Shown piece by piece: positions 12,537-23,180 of a DNA stretch of 64,000 nt. The number at the start of each line of letters is the position of its first letter. The stretch's first letter is position 1. Made by a program: the position numbers and the translations under genes. Below the pieces are notes generated by a model. It made no database searches. It had not been told where the DNA came from and was given only the letters and a program-made list of their open reading frames with translations. Source of the DNA: Ceriagrion tenellum (lineage: Eukaryota > Arthropoda > Insecta > Odonata > Coenagrionidae). Where the stretch lies: contig OY720639.1 in assembly GCA_963169105.1 (NCBI GenBank), positions 120,859,117 through 120,923,116 of the forward strand. Reading direction: 5' to 3'.

Positions 12537-12925
12537 AAGGGTGGGTGTTGGAATTCGGATGATCCTTCATTAGAAAGCCATAAGAATTCGTAAAAAAATA
12601 AGTAACACCTAACACATTTCTTGTCTTTTCTATGACCTCTCACCCAGGATATGAAAGAAACTACCTGTGTTTTAACCCACAATTGTAAGCAGTCTTTAAT
12701 GCGTTAATTGGTTGGCTGTATGAAGCAATCTTAAGGGTGGGTTTTAGAAATCGGCAGATTTTAAATTACAGGGCCAGAAGATGCAGTAAATATAAGCAAT
12801 ACTGCACATTTCTTGTCTTTTCTATGACCTCTGACCCTGAAAATGAAATAAACTACTTGTTCTCTAACTCACCGTTGTAAACAGTCTTTAATATGCAGAC
12901 TTGTTGGCTTTACGTAGCGATTCAA
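12537..12925. repeat. Tandem duplication, period about 192-196 bp
   Basis: Two diverged copies start at 12537 and 12733 with AAGGGTGGGT. Each contains CACATTTCTTGTCTTTTCTA (12613 and 12805, exactly 192 apart) and ends in CAGTCTTTAAT near 12690 and 12880. Indels in the first third account for the 4-bp difference in spacing. Confidence 0.8.
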
Positions 12926-13074
12926 TCTACTTTCGTACCTGATACATAATCTTAAACTTTTAAACTGGCTAGTGCCATCAAAGAGCCACGGAACTAGCCG
13001 CGCAGTAACTTCAACGGAGTCACCCGCTTGTGATCACACTATTGTGTGAAATTTACAATACCTATAAGGACAAC

Positions 13075-13155
13075 TTGTTCCTTAAAGCCCCCATGAGATT
13101 CACAGCGACCTTGAGGACCGGGGCTCGATTCCCAGTCCAGTCGAATGATTTTTCC
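13075..13155 (+). repeat. Possible tRNA-derived SINE head
   Basis: GGCTCGATTCC at about 13125 matches the RNA polymerase III B-box pattern GGTTCGANNCC apart from C for the first T. It is preceded by CAGCGACCTTGAGGACC. No clear A box or tail is seen, so this is tentative. Confidence 0.3.
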
Positions 13156-13870
13156 ACAGTGAATTTCAAACAATTGTGCCTTCAAATTCCACGAATGCCA
13201 TAAGTATGCGCAGATACGAAAATGTTGAATGAGCCCGAAAAGTTATGCATATTTTGGAACTTCGTGTCAACCCCTCTCGCTCCATGACAGGAGAAATAAA
13301 ATCCCCCCAAATTAATAGCCCGTGAAGTGAAGAGAGTAATGGAAAGCGATTTATTTGCTTCATAAATGAGTACTGGACGGTGGTTCGGGAACTCTGATCG
13401 ATGACTCTCTTCAAAGCTTGTATTGAGACGGAAAGAAAGAAAGCTCTTGACCTCTCTTCTTCTCCACACACACATACATTACTGAACTAAGAAAGTCTCA
13501 TTCCTTCTTTTGTAAGACGTTTTGATTTTCTTTAATCCTCTTCTCCTCCTCTTCGAGAGAAAGAAAGAGAGGTCGAATTTCGTGTCCATTTAAGATTCCT
13601 TTTCCCCCTATCCCCCTTCCCACAATTTTTTTATTCGTTTTCCCCTGTCACCCCCTTTTTTTCTCTCATTTTTTCGTGTCTAAACGGTCTCATCGTCTGG
13701 CTTCGGCCGCGTCGGAAGGCTTTGCTACCGCGCAGAAAAAGGAGGATGGGACCGGTGGAATGGAATTGAGGTCAAAGGCAATAAGTAGTCGGACTGGGGA
13801 GTTTTTTCTAGAGGTGGACGAATAAGAGAAGGTTTGCAGGCTGGGGATGAGCAAAACATACCGATTTTCG
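13156..13870. other. Non-coding DNA, no supported gene
   Basis: A pyrimidine-rich stretch at about 13500-13690 and a GC-richer patch at 13690-13760 are present. The two overlapping minus-strand frames near 13170-13475 have no family features. Confidence 0.4.
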
Positions 13871-13871
13871 G

Positions 13872-14040
13872 TACTACCGGGTAATATCAATTTTTCATTC
13901 TCATACTAACGGGTAACATCATTTTTCTATTCCGATACTAACGGGTAATATTATTTTTCTATTCCGACACTAAAGGGTGATATCATTTTTCTATTCCGAC
14001 ACTAACGGGTAATATCTTTTTTACATTTCGGTACTACCAA
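13872..14040. repeat. Strict 32-bp tandem array
   Basis: Units begin with TACTA or CACTA at 13872, 13904, 13936, 13968, 14000 and 14032, exactly 32 bp apart each time. The core is ACTAACGGGTAATATCATTT followed by TTCTATTCCGA. Substitutions occur between units but no indels. The last unit runs into a segment (14018-14057) that is repeated at 14228-14266. Confidence 0.9.
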
Positions 14041-14212
14041 GTAGTAATAAAAATCTGTATTATCGGAAGCATGGAAAGAACCAACACTCCAACAGCATAG
14101 CCACCTGGTGTACGTGCGCTCATCTGTTAAGGGGAAATAGTTGAACTACGGTTATGTGAAACCCTGGGATATGTTGAAATAATAATATATGTACCGGAAA
14201 TGGAAGAATTCT

Positions 14213-14288
14213 ATAACAAAAGTAGTTTTTTACATTTCGGTGCTACCAAGTAGTAATAAAAATCTGACTACTAGACTACTTTTGTTAT
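14213..14288. repeat. 76-bp element with perfect 14-bp terminal inverted repeats
   Basis: ATAACAAAAGTAGT at 14213-14226 is the exact reverse complement of ACTACTTTTGTTAT at 14275-14288. Between them lies a near-copy of the end of the adjacent 32-bp array (14228-14266 against 14018-14057, one obvious substitution). No target-site duplication is evident. It could be a miniature hairpin element that captured array sequence, or an array edge rearrangement. Confidence 0.6.
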
Positions 14289-14289
14289 G

Positions 14290-17270
14290 CATGGTTAGTC
14301 CAATATTAAGTCAAGAAATCATATTTAGGCAACATGTACATGTCCATACGAAAAAGTAATACAAAAACTTTAACGAAATGAATCAGTATTCGACTAAGGT
14401 GTGCCACCAAATGGCAAATTACCCTGTAAATGACCGATGGATGAATCAAAATACTCAAATATGACTTCCATAGATATTATGTGAAGCCGAAAATCGCGAT
14501 TGGGGAGGCATCTATTGGACACCTGCTACTTACGTGATTTTTTTTAAAGAAATTCGAAAATGCGAGAATAAGTGACATAAACTAACGGCAATTAGAAAAT
14601 CCTGTAATACATCCAATTTTATTGCGGGTCACATAACGACTTGCTATTTAACCACAAGTCACCCTTCCAAATTTCTTCAATTCTTCATGCCACCCTCCGA
14701 GTGCCAAGCAGTTTAACCGCGGCTCTACACCCTTAATCCGGAAAACCTGCAGCCACCCCTTCCCCGTTCTCTTTTCCCAACCGAAATTCTATTCTACTTC
14801 AACAAACTCCAGCGCTCATCAATTCTACTTCCAATCAGTTTTGAAGTGCGCTTTCTTGTTCGCATGGCCTGACGCCAATGGAAAGTAAGGTCAAGCAATA
14901 AAGCGGTTGGGTCGCGAATTGAACATCGATTAGGAAGGCAAATGTTAATGTTTCCAATGACCATGGTGGACGATTCTGCTAATACGTGCCAATCGTATCT
15001 CTATCTTACTGGTCTTGTATCATACCTTCCCGCCCGCCTTCCGGACGTGACGATCATTTACCCAATGTTGGAAATCGTTCAAGAGTCGCGGGCACCCAAT
15101 GACCCAATTCACCACGATTGCCAGCGGGCAACACTGCTATCGGGGCAAAATCGATTACGGCAGCATTGCCGGCACATATGTTCCATTTACGGCACTGCTG
15201 GGAATCATAAACTATTATCGCGAAGTTTTTCGCCGAGTCACACCACGAGAGTCCACTATGGTTGCGCAGATAGGTAACGCGCGAAAAAGGCCTCATGACC
15301 GAGAGCTTGGCAATAAAAAGAAATGCACTCCATATATACAAATCCTCGGCGCAAGGTCGTAAAAAAGATGTAATTTATTACAATATGGCATTCATTCATG
15401 GAAATAGAGTCATTTAATGAACCCATAATGGAGAGAATACTTGAAATCGTTAAAATCCACGGATTCAAGCATATATGGTATCACGAGGAAAGGTCTGGAC
15501 ATGACGAATAAAATAAAAAAATACTGGGATAGAGGTAGATGCAAGCTTACGTTACGCATTACGGCTAATTTAATGGCATTTCTTAAATATTTTTTAAACA
15601 AATAAAAATATCCAAACATGGAGAATTTGTGGAAGGAATTTTCGATAACGAATAACATTCTCAAACTATAATTTGGTTGTTTTAATTATATTTTTAGAGA
15701 AAAAAAGAAATTACAACTAAGCCAGAAAACATTAAATATCCGTCAATGTCGGAAACTACCTTTTTGCAATAAGTTAAATCTTGTCGTTTCTGCGAGGAAT
15801 CCTTGATGGTAAAATAACTACACAAAAGCCAGAAGAGTATGCTTTTATCGCCAATTTTTTAAAAAGTAAAATTTTTCGCAAAAAAACTGGGAAAGAAAGG
15901 AAAATGATTGAATGCAAGATTTTTAACGTAAGTAGGGTTTTAAAAATGAATCCGGCCTTTGAAGAGCACGTCTTTTTTTATGAGAGGAGATTTTTGACTC
16001 AGGCCGCATCGTAAAAAGGACTGAAGACGGGACTCTTAATCCAATCTTCTTGCCATACGAAGAAAAGTCTCTTGAGAGACCGTGATATTTAACGAATGAA
16101 ATATTACAAAGCAAAGGGGCATCTCAGGATGAACCAAACAAAAATAAAAGAGGATTTTTTTTCTTTTACTTTTCGCATGACTAAGATAAGTGTGCTTCTT
16201 AAGCTCTCAAGATCTCCTGGAGTGCATCCAAAAGTCGATGAAGACGTCTAATATTATCGAAGCCGTCAGCAGAACATAATAGGTTCCTTAATGACCGGAG
16301 TTATCTATGTGAAAAAATAATTAGCAGCATTAATTTTTGAGAGGTTTCTTTTCGTGAGCGGAGAGTAATTATCCACCATTTATTGCTTCGGAACCGCATT
16401 TCTACAAGCGATGATTTCTCTCTTTTACCCAAGAAATTTTTACCAGCTAAAGTCTTTGAGTCGGACGCCGGCTAAGGTATCTTAATAAGTTCACATTTCA
16501 TAATATTAAAATGTAAGAGTCGGTTTTTTCCGTGAGTGTCCTTTCCCTTTTATTTCGCGTGCCTGTGTTTTTAAAACTATTTTTATTTTTGTTCATGATG
16601 TAAAAATCCGGTAATTTAAAACGAGGATGGTGGTAATTAACGATAGTTTAAAGATTTTGCATGAGGACCAGATTTTGATTCTAGAGAGACGAAAACTTTT
16701 CGACGGTTATGCTTTGTCTGGATATTTGCATCCAATGAATAAGGAAATATACTGCAGAACGAATAGATTTTGAATGGTATGTTTATTCCACGTATAACAA
16801 AGGACCATAATAGTTGCGATAGATCAGTTCAATGATACATTGGCCCGTACTAGGTAAAGTTGGTTTTGTACTTAGGCTGAATTTCATACCATAATTACTG
16901 ACATACTCACCCGCATGAAATATCCGGCATGATTTAGCTTTTGATTGTTTTAGTACCTTGCAGTATTATTAATCAGTCGAAATAATAATACAAACCAGTA
17001 GTTGAACCTTAAATAGCGTACCGAATGGTAGAATGTTCGTCTACGTAGCACTCTCCTAGTTTCTGGTCAGACCGCGCATTGTTATCCTGACTGCTTTTGT
17101 CCTGCGCTTAGCAGTCGGGGAAAGTCGTGCGGCTCTGATTTGACCTACGATGCATGCTGCATGCCTGGTGTGTAATCACCCCGAGCCATACACGCTAATG
17201 GCGGGTTGCACGGTATTTTGTAGATGTAGAGAAATCGCACCCAATAAGTCAATTCAGCAAATAAATAACG
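14290..17270. other. Non-coding DNA, no supported gene
   Basis: A block at about 14980-15330 has more balanced composition and overlapping open frames on both strands, but no domain, no convincing splice sites and no repeat identity. The remainder is AT-rich. Confidence 0.4.
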
Positions 17271-17321
17271 ACTACACAAATGAAAAATTAACTCTGTTTC
17301 CTTCCACAGATTTATTTTCTC

Positions 17322-17363
17322 GGTACAACATGTTTCGACACAGCGGTGTCATCATCAGGTACC
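17322..17363 (-). ncRNA. Compact hammerhead ribozyme-like motif
   Basis: Read on the minus strand: GGTAC, then CTGATGA with one extra T, GACAC-CGCT-GTGTC (stem II, 5 bp with a 4-nt loop), GAAAC, ATGTT and GTACC. GGTAC pairs with GTACC as stem I. CTGATGA and GAAA are the two invariant hammerhead core segments in the right order. Stem III would be only about 2 bp (AC/GU), as in the reduced variants associated with Penelope-like elements that are thought to work as dimers. The extra T between CTGATGA and stem II departs from the textbook core. Confidence 0.55.
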
Positions 17364-17450
17364 TGATATAAAGAAAATTAATCCGTGGAAGGAAACAAAG
17401 TTACTTTTTCATTTGTGTATCCGCAATTTATTGGCTGAATTAAGGCATCA

Positions 17451-17491
17451 GGTACCTGACGATGACCCCACTGTGTCGAAAATTTTGTACC
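17451..17491 (+). ncRNA. Second, diverged hammerhead ribozyme-like motif, inverted relative to the first
   Basis: Read on the plus strand: GGTAC, CTGACGA plus T, GACCCCACTGTGTC, GAAAA, TTTT and GTACC. Stem I (GGTAC/GTACC) is intact and CTGACGA still fits CUGANGA. Stem II has lost pairs relative to the copy at 17322-17363 (GACCC against GTGTC), and GAAAC is now GAAAA. It is probably a decayed ribozyme. Confidence 0.45.
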
Positions 17492-17540
17492 GAGAAAATA
17501 AATCTGTGGAAGGAAACAGAGTTACTTTTTCATTTGTGAA

Positions 17541-18158
17541 ATTCAACTTCTACATAGTTACGCCTCAAGCTATGGATCGTAAGCAGTGGCTACTTCACTT
17601 AATCAACTTCAAAATTCAAACAGCAGTAAAGTATTACATTGACTCTCGAAAAACCCCTGAAAACATGTCGTAAAATTACAAAGGGGAATAATACGTCTGA
17701 AAAAGAAAAGATTTCTACAATGACTCCTGAAACAATAACAATACCCAACCATGATATCTTCAGGTGAACAATGAAGCATAAGTAAATAAGGCGTTTAGAA
17801 ACTTTGGCGATAGTTCATAAGACGCATTGCCTTAATCTTGCGCGTGGAAACAGCTTTATAACCAGAAAATCTTCATGCCATTTGGTAGGGATGAAATTCA
17901 TTGAGTTCATCTGATTATTGGTTCAATGCTCTAAGTTTCGATCATGAGGAATTAGAATAAAAATTGGGAAGAAAATTGCCCATGTACGTGAGTAATTTGT
18001 AAATATAGGTATTGCCCGTGCATACTAATCGTCGGTAAGAATTCCCTCAATACGTTCATCTTCTCTTTACGGGTTATTGTAATTCTTTGGCTGACTACAG
18101 TACAAAACTGCAGCATATGCGATCACCATCTGGAGGTAATATTTCAATTAAAAAATCC
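17541..18158. other. Non-coding DNA, no gene seen
   Basis: AT-rich, with no array or recognised element. Confidence 0.4.
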
Positions 18159-18159
18159 A

Positions 18160-18415
18160 GGACTGTAAACTGAATCTAATTTTGAGATAGAGTAAGAAGA
18201 AACAAAATTCCTGCTTTATTATACCAGATTACTGTATTGTGAGACGTTGAACGTTAAGAAAAAAATTATTTCGGTGGTAAATAAAAAAAAAGGACTGTAA
18301 ACTGAATCTAATTTTGAGATAGAGTAAAAAAAAAGTTCCTGCTTTATTATAACAGATTACTGTATTGTGAGATTTTGAACGTTAAGAAAAATTTATTTCG
18401 GTGGTAAATCACAAA
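18160..18415. repeat. Tandem duplication, period 132 bp
   Basis: GGACTGTAAACTGAATCTAA occurs at 18160 and 18292. The copies run through TCCTGCTTTATTATA, ACAGATTACTGTATTGTGAGA-like sequence and TTATTTCGGTGGTAAAT. They differ by a few substitutions and A-run length changes, suggesting a fairly recent duplication. Confidence 0.9.
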
Positions 18416-18939
18416 AAAACAAGATTTACAGTCGCGATTGGAAAAGGATGAATCTCTTACACTGAGAGAGATCAAAAAGAGCTATTTATGATCGTAAAAT
18501 TCCTCCTCCGTAAAAAATATACACCTCCAATGCATTTTAGCACAGATTGACGGGCTATGAATCTACAAATAACGCAGCATACAGTGCCCATCAGCATAAC
18601 TATATACATGGGGTTGAAAACCATAAAAGTATTGTCCGGGGAGTACCACCAAGTCGAGTTTATGGCGAAAAATGGAAAGAGAATGTCTTATGCCATTTCA
18701 CACACAAAACAAAAACTGTCTACGAATAAGCATAATCTTACGAGTCATTTAAGATGTGCTACCAATATCTGTGTATTCGAGGGCATTTTCTTTCTTGTTC
18801 CTATCCCTCAGAATAACTGGTCAATTCATGACCAGCACTGTGACAAATTACGTATGCCCTGCACTAGAGCCCTCTATTTTACAAGTGGACTAATCCGTAA
18901 TTAAAAACAATTGAGCGCTCATGACGACAACGCAACTAA

Positions 18940-19385
18940 AGCGACAAAGAAGATAGGACTACTTGAAAACATTTGTGTGGGCCCTGGAAATCTATGGATA
19001 GGTAACATGGACCATTGGAGGAGCAGATCAGAAAAGAAAAGGAGCATTCGAAATTTGGCGTTGGAGGAGGATGCCAAAAATCAAACGGATGGATAAAATA
19101 AGAAATTAGGAAATACACATAAGAAATTAATAGAAGAGGATGGGATTACCTGAAATACTAAACAGCATAGAAGAACCAAGATCGTTTCGACATACCCTGG
19201 GGCATATTGTATTTGAGAAGAGTATAACTGGAAGAGAAACGGAGGGAAAATACCAAGGGTTAGAACAACGTATAAATTAAAGGACTACATTATACTCCGC
19301 AGGAGAACTATCAGGGAGCAAAGGAACCATCATTACAAATGGAAGGTTGGAGGGCTGCAGTCAACTAGTATTTGAATTGATCAAG
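18940..19385 (+). pseudogene. RTE-like LINE C-terminal remnant
   Basis: Across shifted frames the plus strand reads LEIYG-VTWTIGGADQKRK, then GAFEIWRWRRMPKIKRMDKI, then EILNSIEEPRSFRHTLGHI and finally EGWRAAVN. These match, in order, the RTE-family C-terminal blocks 'ALYGCETWTI...DRKR..AFEMWCWRRM..I.W.D.V.NEEVL', 'TI..RR...GH.LR' and 'WRAAVNQ'. Several frame changes and stops make it a fossil. Confidence 0.7.
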
Positions 19386-19799
19386 CAAAGGACACTGAAT
19401 ACTATGGGCTATTCCATGATTACACCTCTGTAATAATAATGTGGAATTAAGTTGAGTGGATTTACGAATGCATACTGTCACAAGAGTGTATTCATGATAA
19501 CCACAGCTATTATTTCAGCAACTTTTATTTATCTCGTCTGAGCATAATGCCAGCACATGCTGACGTTAGGGCGTTGCCGAATTCAAATCGCTATCATCAG
19601 CTTGAAACCAGGGAGCGAGTCAGTAATATACTCAAGGTTTTCTGATGGCCTAGAAATCATGCGCTTGAGAGAAGAATATATGGTGTCAAAGGCAGACTCA
19701 TTAAATCTTCATATTTCATGTATTCCTCACTTTAAATAAGGAACTGTAACGCCAGGAGCCTTGAAATGTTTCCGCATTTCAAACTGCCACCGCTCACCC

Positions 19800-19985
19800 G
19801 GAAGTTGTAATGAAACAAGCACATCGCTCAAGACGTGGGGCAATGAATGGAAGAATCACAGCGAAAGACCAAGGATAGGAAAAACAAAGTTTCGGCAAAA
19901 TTATGAAGAAATGTAGAGGTTTACAAATAAATTGGCCGAAGTGGAGAGCTGCAGTGAACCAATTCTCGGATTCATGACTGCCTGC
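19800..19985 (+). pseudogene. Tail of another RTE-like LINE copy
   Basis: The translation near the end reads KQSFGKIMKKCRGLQINWPKWRAAVNQFSDS then stop (given here in two pieces: the pattern 'K.FGKIMK.C' and the ending WRAAVNQFSDS). WRAAVNQ plus a short acidic/serine end is the usual C-terminus of these elements. The piece is short and isolated, about 400 bp downstream of the 18.9-19.4 kb remnant, so the two may be separate insertions. Confidence 0.5.
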
Positions 19986-20429
19986 AATGAAAAAGTTGAA
20001 AAGGTATAGTGCCTTATGCACTTAGTTAACAGTACTAGCCCTATTGAAATTTCATTCCCATAGTAAATTTCTATACGGCCGAGGTGGCGATGTTGCCAAT
20101 TATTGCAGAAAATTTTACAGTAAACTAACTGAACATCAAGGGGGCAACCAACTTCTACGTAATTTACTTCAATGAAGGGGTATGAATTATCCTAACTGCA
20201 CATACAGGAGCCTTCCAATGCCTAGTTATTATTTCATCAAGTAACTTGCCTACATCAGTTTAGTGCAACGCTCGATTTAATTGCTCCATAACTAACAAGA
20301 TAAGCACACTAATCGTAAGTTTGGCAACGTCATTCTCCATTAGGCTCATATTATCAACTTACAGGATGTTTCAGGGAATGTATTTCGTCTTTGGTCGGCT
20401 ATTTGAAATAACCGACTGGCTGCTGAGGC

Positions 20430-20650
20430 TTGAGCCATTTCAGGATAGGAGGGTCGATTCATAATGGACAAATTATGAGGAAAAATAAGAACGCAAGGGA
20501 GTGAAACCCGGCGTAAGCATTATCCTGCCCTCTAAACAAAAAGCACCAAAGGCCAACATCTTAAATTCCCATCGGATGGGCGAAATAATTAGCTTAATGT
20601 GCCCTCTTTCACATTAATCTGGATCGAGATTCCGCTCGGATAACACGGTT
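20430..20650 (-). repeat. Degenerate copy of the tRNA-derived SINE family seen at 24.1 and 40.1 kb
   Basis: In plus orientation it reads TTGAGCCATTTCAGGATAGG, then GAAACCCGGCGTAAGCATTA, CCTGCCCTCT, ATCGGATGGGCG and ATGTGCCCTC. The order is the same as at 24100-24250 (TTGAGCCATAGGGGATAGG, GAAACCCGGTATCGGCATTA, CCTGCTCTTA, ATGTGCCCTCC). It is clearly older, with many substitutions and indels. The tRNA-like head, expected at the right end, is not recognisable. Confidence 0.55.
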
Positions 20651-22029
20651 AACTTCGAAGAATTGCCCCCTGGCCCACTCGAATGGAAGCCAGTGCACAA
20701 ACTACTATTACTATCCCCTAGCGAGTCGCTCTATCTCCTTCGGGTTGGTCCGGGAATTCCATGCCCTAAGCGAAGAACTTCTGGAATGCTCTCCCTCTCC
20801 AGGTCTGGAAGGAATTAAGGCTAAGAATTCAGTTGCAATGTTCGAGCATTTGAAACTGTGGGGTGTTCCAAATACTTTCAAGTGCGCCTACGATCTCGAG
20901 ACTCTTGCCGTCCGTTACGGCATGGCCAAATGCCATCTCTTTCGCATTTCCTGCCCATGAAACTCAGGAACTGCTTGCGCGCCTTGGGAATCAAACTTGC
21001 ACCCATAACATGTACTCGCGTTTATTGGTAATTAAGTGTTTTCCTTCAACATGAGTGAAATCAAATTTGTATCGTATTTGATTCTGATGCCTGAGATTTC
21101 TCACAAAAATATGATTTTTACCTATAAGAATCGAAGTTTTGTAAGTAAGTTAAATACGTAAGAATTTTCAAGATTAAAATTAATGTTCGATCGGATTCTT
21201 TGAAATAACAATATTATCAGCTGACATCAAGAACATGATTATTATTATGGTTACCGGTTAAGATAGGGTTATGTAGAAAAAGGTTTTCATTCTTATGATT
21301 TTTACAGGTGCTTACAACAATTTACCAACACAATTTCATTCTTTATTTCATTAAACATTCAACTTCCCTTACGGCGCTTGACACGGTACATTTTATTGTA
21401 CATAATGAATACATCATAGAATGTACAAGAAAATGAATAGAATTAGAGCAGATTCTATTTCCCGTTCAATCATTTAGACAATCATACAATTTTCCGCTTT
21501 ACGCGGTGCAATTTTCCTCATGCAAGAGTTCCTACATTCGTTGGTACAATGTGTAACCCATAGTACCGGTACAAAAACCAGTATTGTGTACAGCGGCCAT
21601 CAATCCCTTCCACTACACCTAAAACTCCTTTTCTCCTTCCTCTCCTTTCCTCATCATTACCTCTTTCAACCGCCAACTCTGCTTTCTCCTAATCTCATCC
21701 CAAAGTTTCCTCTCAAAACTCAACCATTAATTAATCTGCGCCGATTAATCTGCGGACAAGGGAGAGCGAGGAAAGTTTTTCAAAATCCCAAGGGGACACA
21801 CATATTTCGGAAGTGGGACGACTACTGAATACCATTTGCATTTTGAGCTCTCGTCCTTCAAAACTCAACTGGATATCAACATCGCGAGCTGCCCTTCTAT
21901 CAATGTCCGATACCGCTGGACGAAATTTCCCTTCGGACTGACTTGGAATAAAAAAAAGAAGAATTTTTACGCACGCTTTCCTAAAGGAATTGTTAAAAAA
22001 TCTAAAAAAAAAAGAAATATCTTGACTTC
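20651..22029. other. Non-coding DNA, no supported gene
   Basis: A compositionally balanced patch at 20740-21000 has an open frame on each of two registers but no recognisable domain or paired splice sites. The remainder is AT-rich. Confidence 0.35.
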
Positions 22030-22292
22030 AAACTAAAAAAGAAAAAACATTTTCTCAAGTGAATGAAAATTTAGCCTAGTACTGGGTATAATTAAATTCA
22101 ATTCAAGGCAATTAGCTACACAACGAAAAGCATGGGGCGCTCTTTCATATTCTATATCAACATAAATTCATTAAATATGAAGGTTTTGGTATTCAATGGA
22201 ATTTTGGTTTCAATATACGATTTCTAGAAAATCTTGAAATGAACTCAAGTTAAGGTGCAAAATACAAATGAGGTCGCGCCCCATGCTTTTCG
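22030..22292. mobile_element. MITE-like inverted-repeat element, copy 1, with repeated left flank
   Basis: CGAAAAGCATGGGGCGC at 22124-22140 is the exact reverse complement of GCGCCCCATGCTTTTCG at 22276-22292. The 135-bp interior matches the element at 41425-41560 in the same orientation (for example AACATAAATTCATTAAATAT and TTTCTAGAAAATCTT). The left flank (about 22030-22123) matches the reverse complement of 41671-41770, which lies on the other side of copy 2. The longer arms of copy 2 are absent here. Confidence 0.75.
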
Positions 22293-22501
22293 GCTGCTTA
22301 TTTAGAGACATAGAGCAGGTCCCATTATACCAATTGAGTCGTTTAAAATGCATTCATTTCGCTCAAGTCTTTGGAAATGGAAAGCAAAAGTAAAGTCAGA
22401 CCATTTGCTTTCCCGGCGAGTAACGTAGATGCAAGAGCCTCTCTCGGGTTTACCACAAGTCGACGGGCTCCATGGTAATCAACGTTTTGACGCCCGACTA
22501 T

Positions 22502-22540
22502 CCTGAAGTTGATGTCCAAGTTGGACGTCGAAACGTAGGT
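22502..22540 (+). ncRNA. Hammerhead-like / Penelope-type motif candidate
   Basis: CCTGAAGTTGATGTCCAAG is followed by TTGGACGTCGAAACGTAGG. GTCCAA/TTGGAC forms a strong 6-bp hairpin immediately before a GTCGAAACG segment, and a CTGA-like 5' core is present. This is the layout of compact Penelope-associated hammerhead variants. However, the CTGATGA core is not intact (CTGAAGTTGATG), so cleavage is doubtful. Confidence 0.35.
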
Positions 22541-22889
22541 ATATTACAGAAGAAAACTAGAAAAAATCTCCTGTAAAAGTAAAATATGACATAAAAGATT
22601 ATTTTATGCATATATATATTTGCTTATATATTCATTTACTAATCGGAGGAGTCGTGCTTCAACGACATTTCTATCGAACTAACCCACTTCGACAACAATG
22701 GCCATAATTTGTTCTTGCTGAAACTCAGAGACCACTGAATTTTTAGTGCCTCCATTGAATTTCCGATTAATTTCCTCGAATTAATTTCCTAAAACATCCA
22801 TTTATTTTGCAAAAAGTTCATTTTTATTAGAAAGAATTATTTAATTTTCTTTCTGCTTAACACATTTACTCTTGTAAGCTTCCACGCAA

Positions 22890-23085
22890 CGTTTTATTTA
22901 TTTATTTGAACTTAAACGAACATAACAGCTCTTGATTACATATTTCTTACAATTAACTCTTTTTTTTACATGCACAAACACCCATGTCCTGGGCAGATAA
23001 TATTCTACCAAGAAGGGACTCGAACCCGCGACCCTCGGGTTAGCAGGCGAGGACTTTCGGTCGCCACCGGGGCCGACTTTTCAAG
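22890..23085 (-). repeat. tRNA-derived SINE
   Basis: On the minus strand a tRNA-like head begins GTCGGCCCCGGTGGCGACC. It contains a perfect polymerase III B box, GGTTCGAGTCC, at 23026-23016, and continues to an AAATAAATAAAT-type tail at about 22897-22906. The head cannot be a functional tRNA because its ends do not pair as an acceptor stem. Head sequence CCCCGGTGGC and AGTCCTCGCC-like words recur at 37.85 kb. It lies directly next to a LINE 3' end (23095). Confidence 0.7.
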
Positions 23086-23094
23086 TTAAACTAC

Positions 23095-23180
23095 ATCTAC
23101 ATCTACGTAATACCCTGCGAGCCACCACGAGGGTGTGTGGCAGGGGGTGAAGATCACCAAACATGCACTATTGACATGCA
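23095..23180 (-). repeat. 3' end of a CR1/L2-like LINE subfamily
   Basis: Plus-strand text CTACATCTACATCTACGTAA, then TACCCTGCGAGCCACCACGA and GTGTGGCAGGGGGTG, is the reverse complement of the LINE 3' terminus seen at 31.97 and 38.43 kb. It ends in the same (TGTAGA)n-like tail. Sequence beyond about 23150 diverges from the other copies, suggesting a different subfamily or severe 5' truncation. Confidence 0.65.

Larger units (their letters stand above)
17276..17540. mobile_element. Penelope-like retroelement terminal-repeat remnant, inverted copies
   Basis: A segment reading CGGTACAACATGTTTCGACA with flanks (17276-17363) recurs as its reverse complement at 17451-17540. A third, shorter copy of the outer part (GTGGAAGGAAACAAAGTTAC and flanks) lies at about 17373-17417. 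Each full arm carries a compact hammerhead-like motif. Penelope-like elements are known to carry such ribozymes in their terminal repeats and often to occur as partial inverted or tandem copies. No reverse transcriptase or GIY-YIG endonuclease frame is present nearby, so the assignment rests on the ribozyme-like motif and the arrangement. Confidence 0.55.

Noticed and set aside
14942..15362. Overlapping frames of up to 111 residues on both strands
   Set aside because: No domain in any frame and no paired splice sites; frame choice would be arbitrary.
18547..18904. Two overlapping plus-strand frames of 60 and 115 residues
   Set aside because: No family features; they lie just upstream of a LINE remnant but do not match its upstream blocks.
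23000..23085. A genuine tRNA gene around the perfect B box
   Set aside because: The 5' and 3' ends do not form an acceptor stem and the body continues to an AAAT tail, so it is a SINE.
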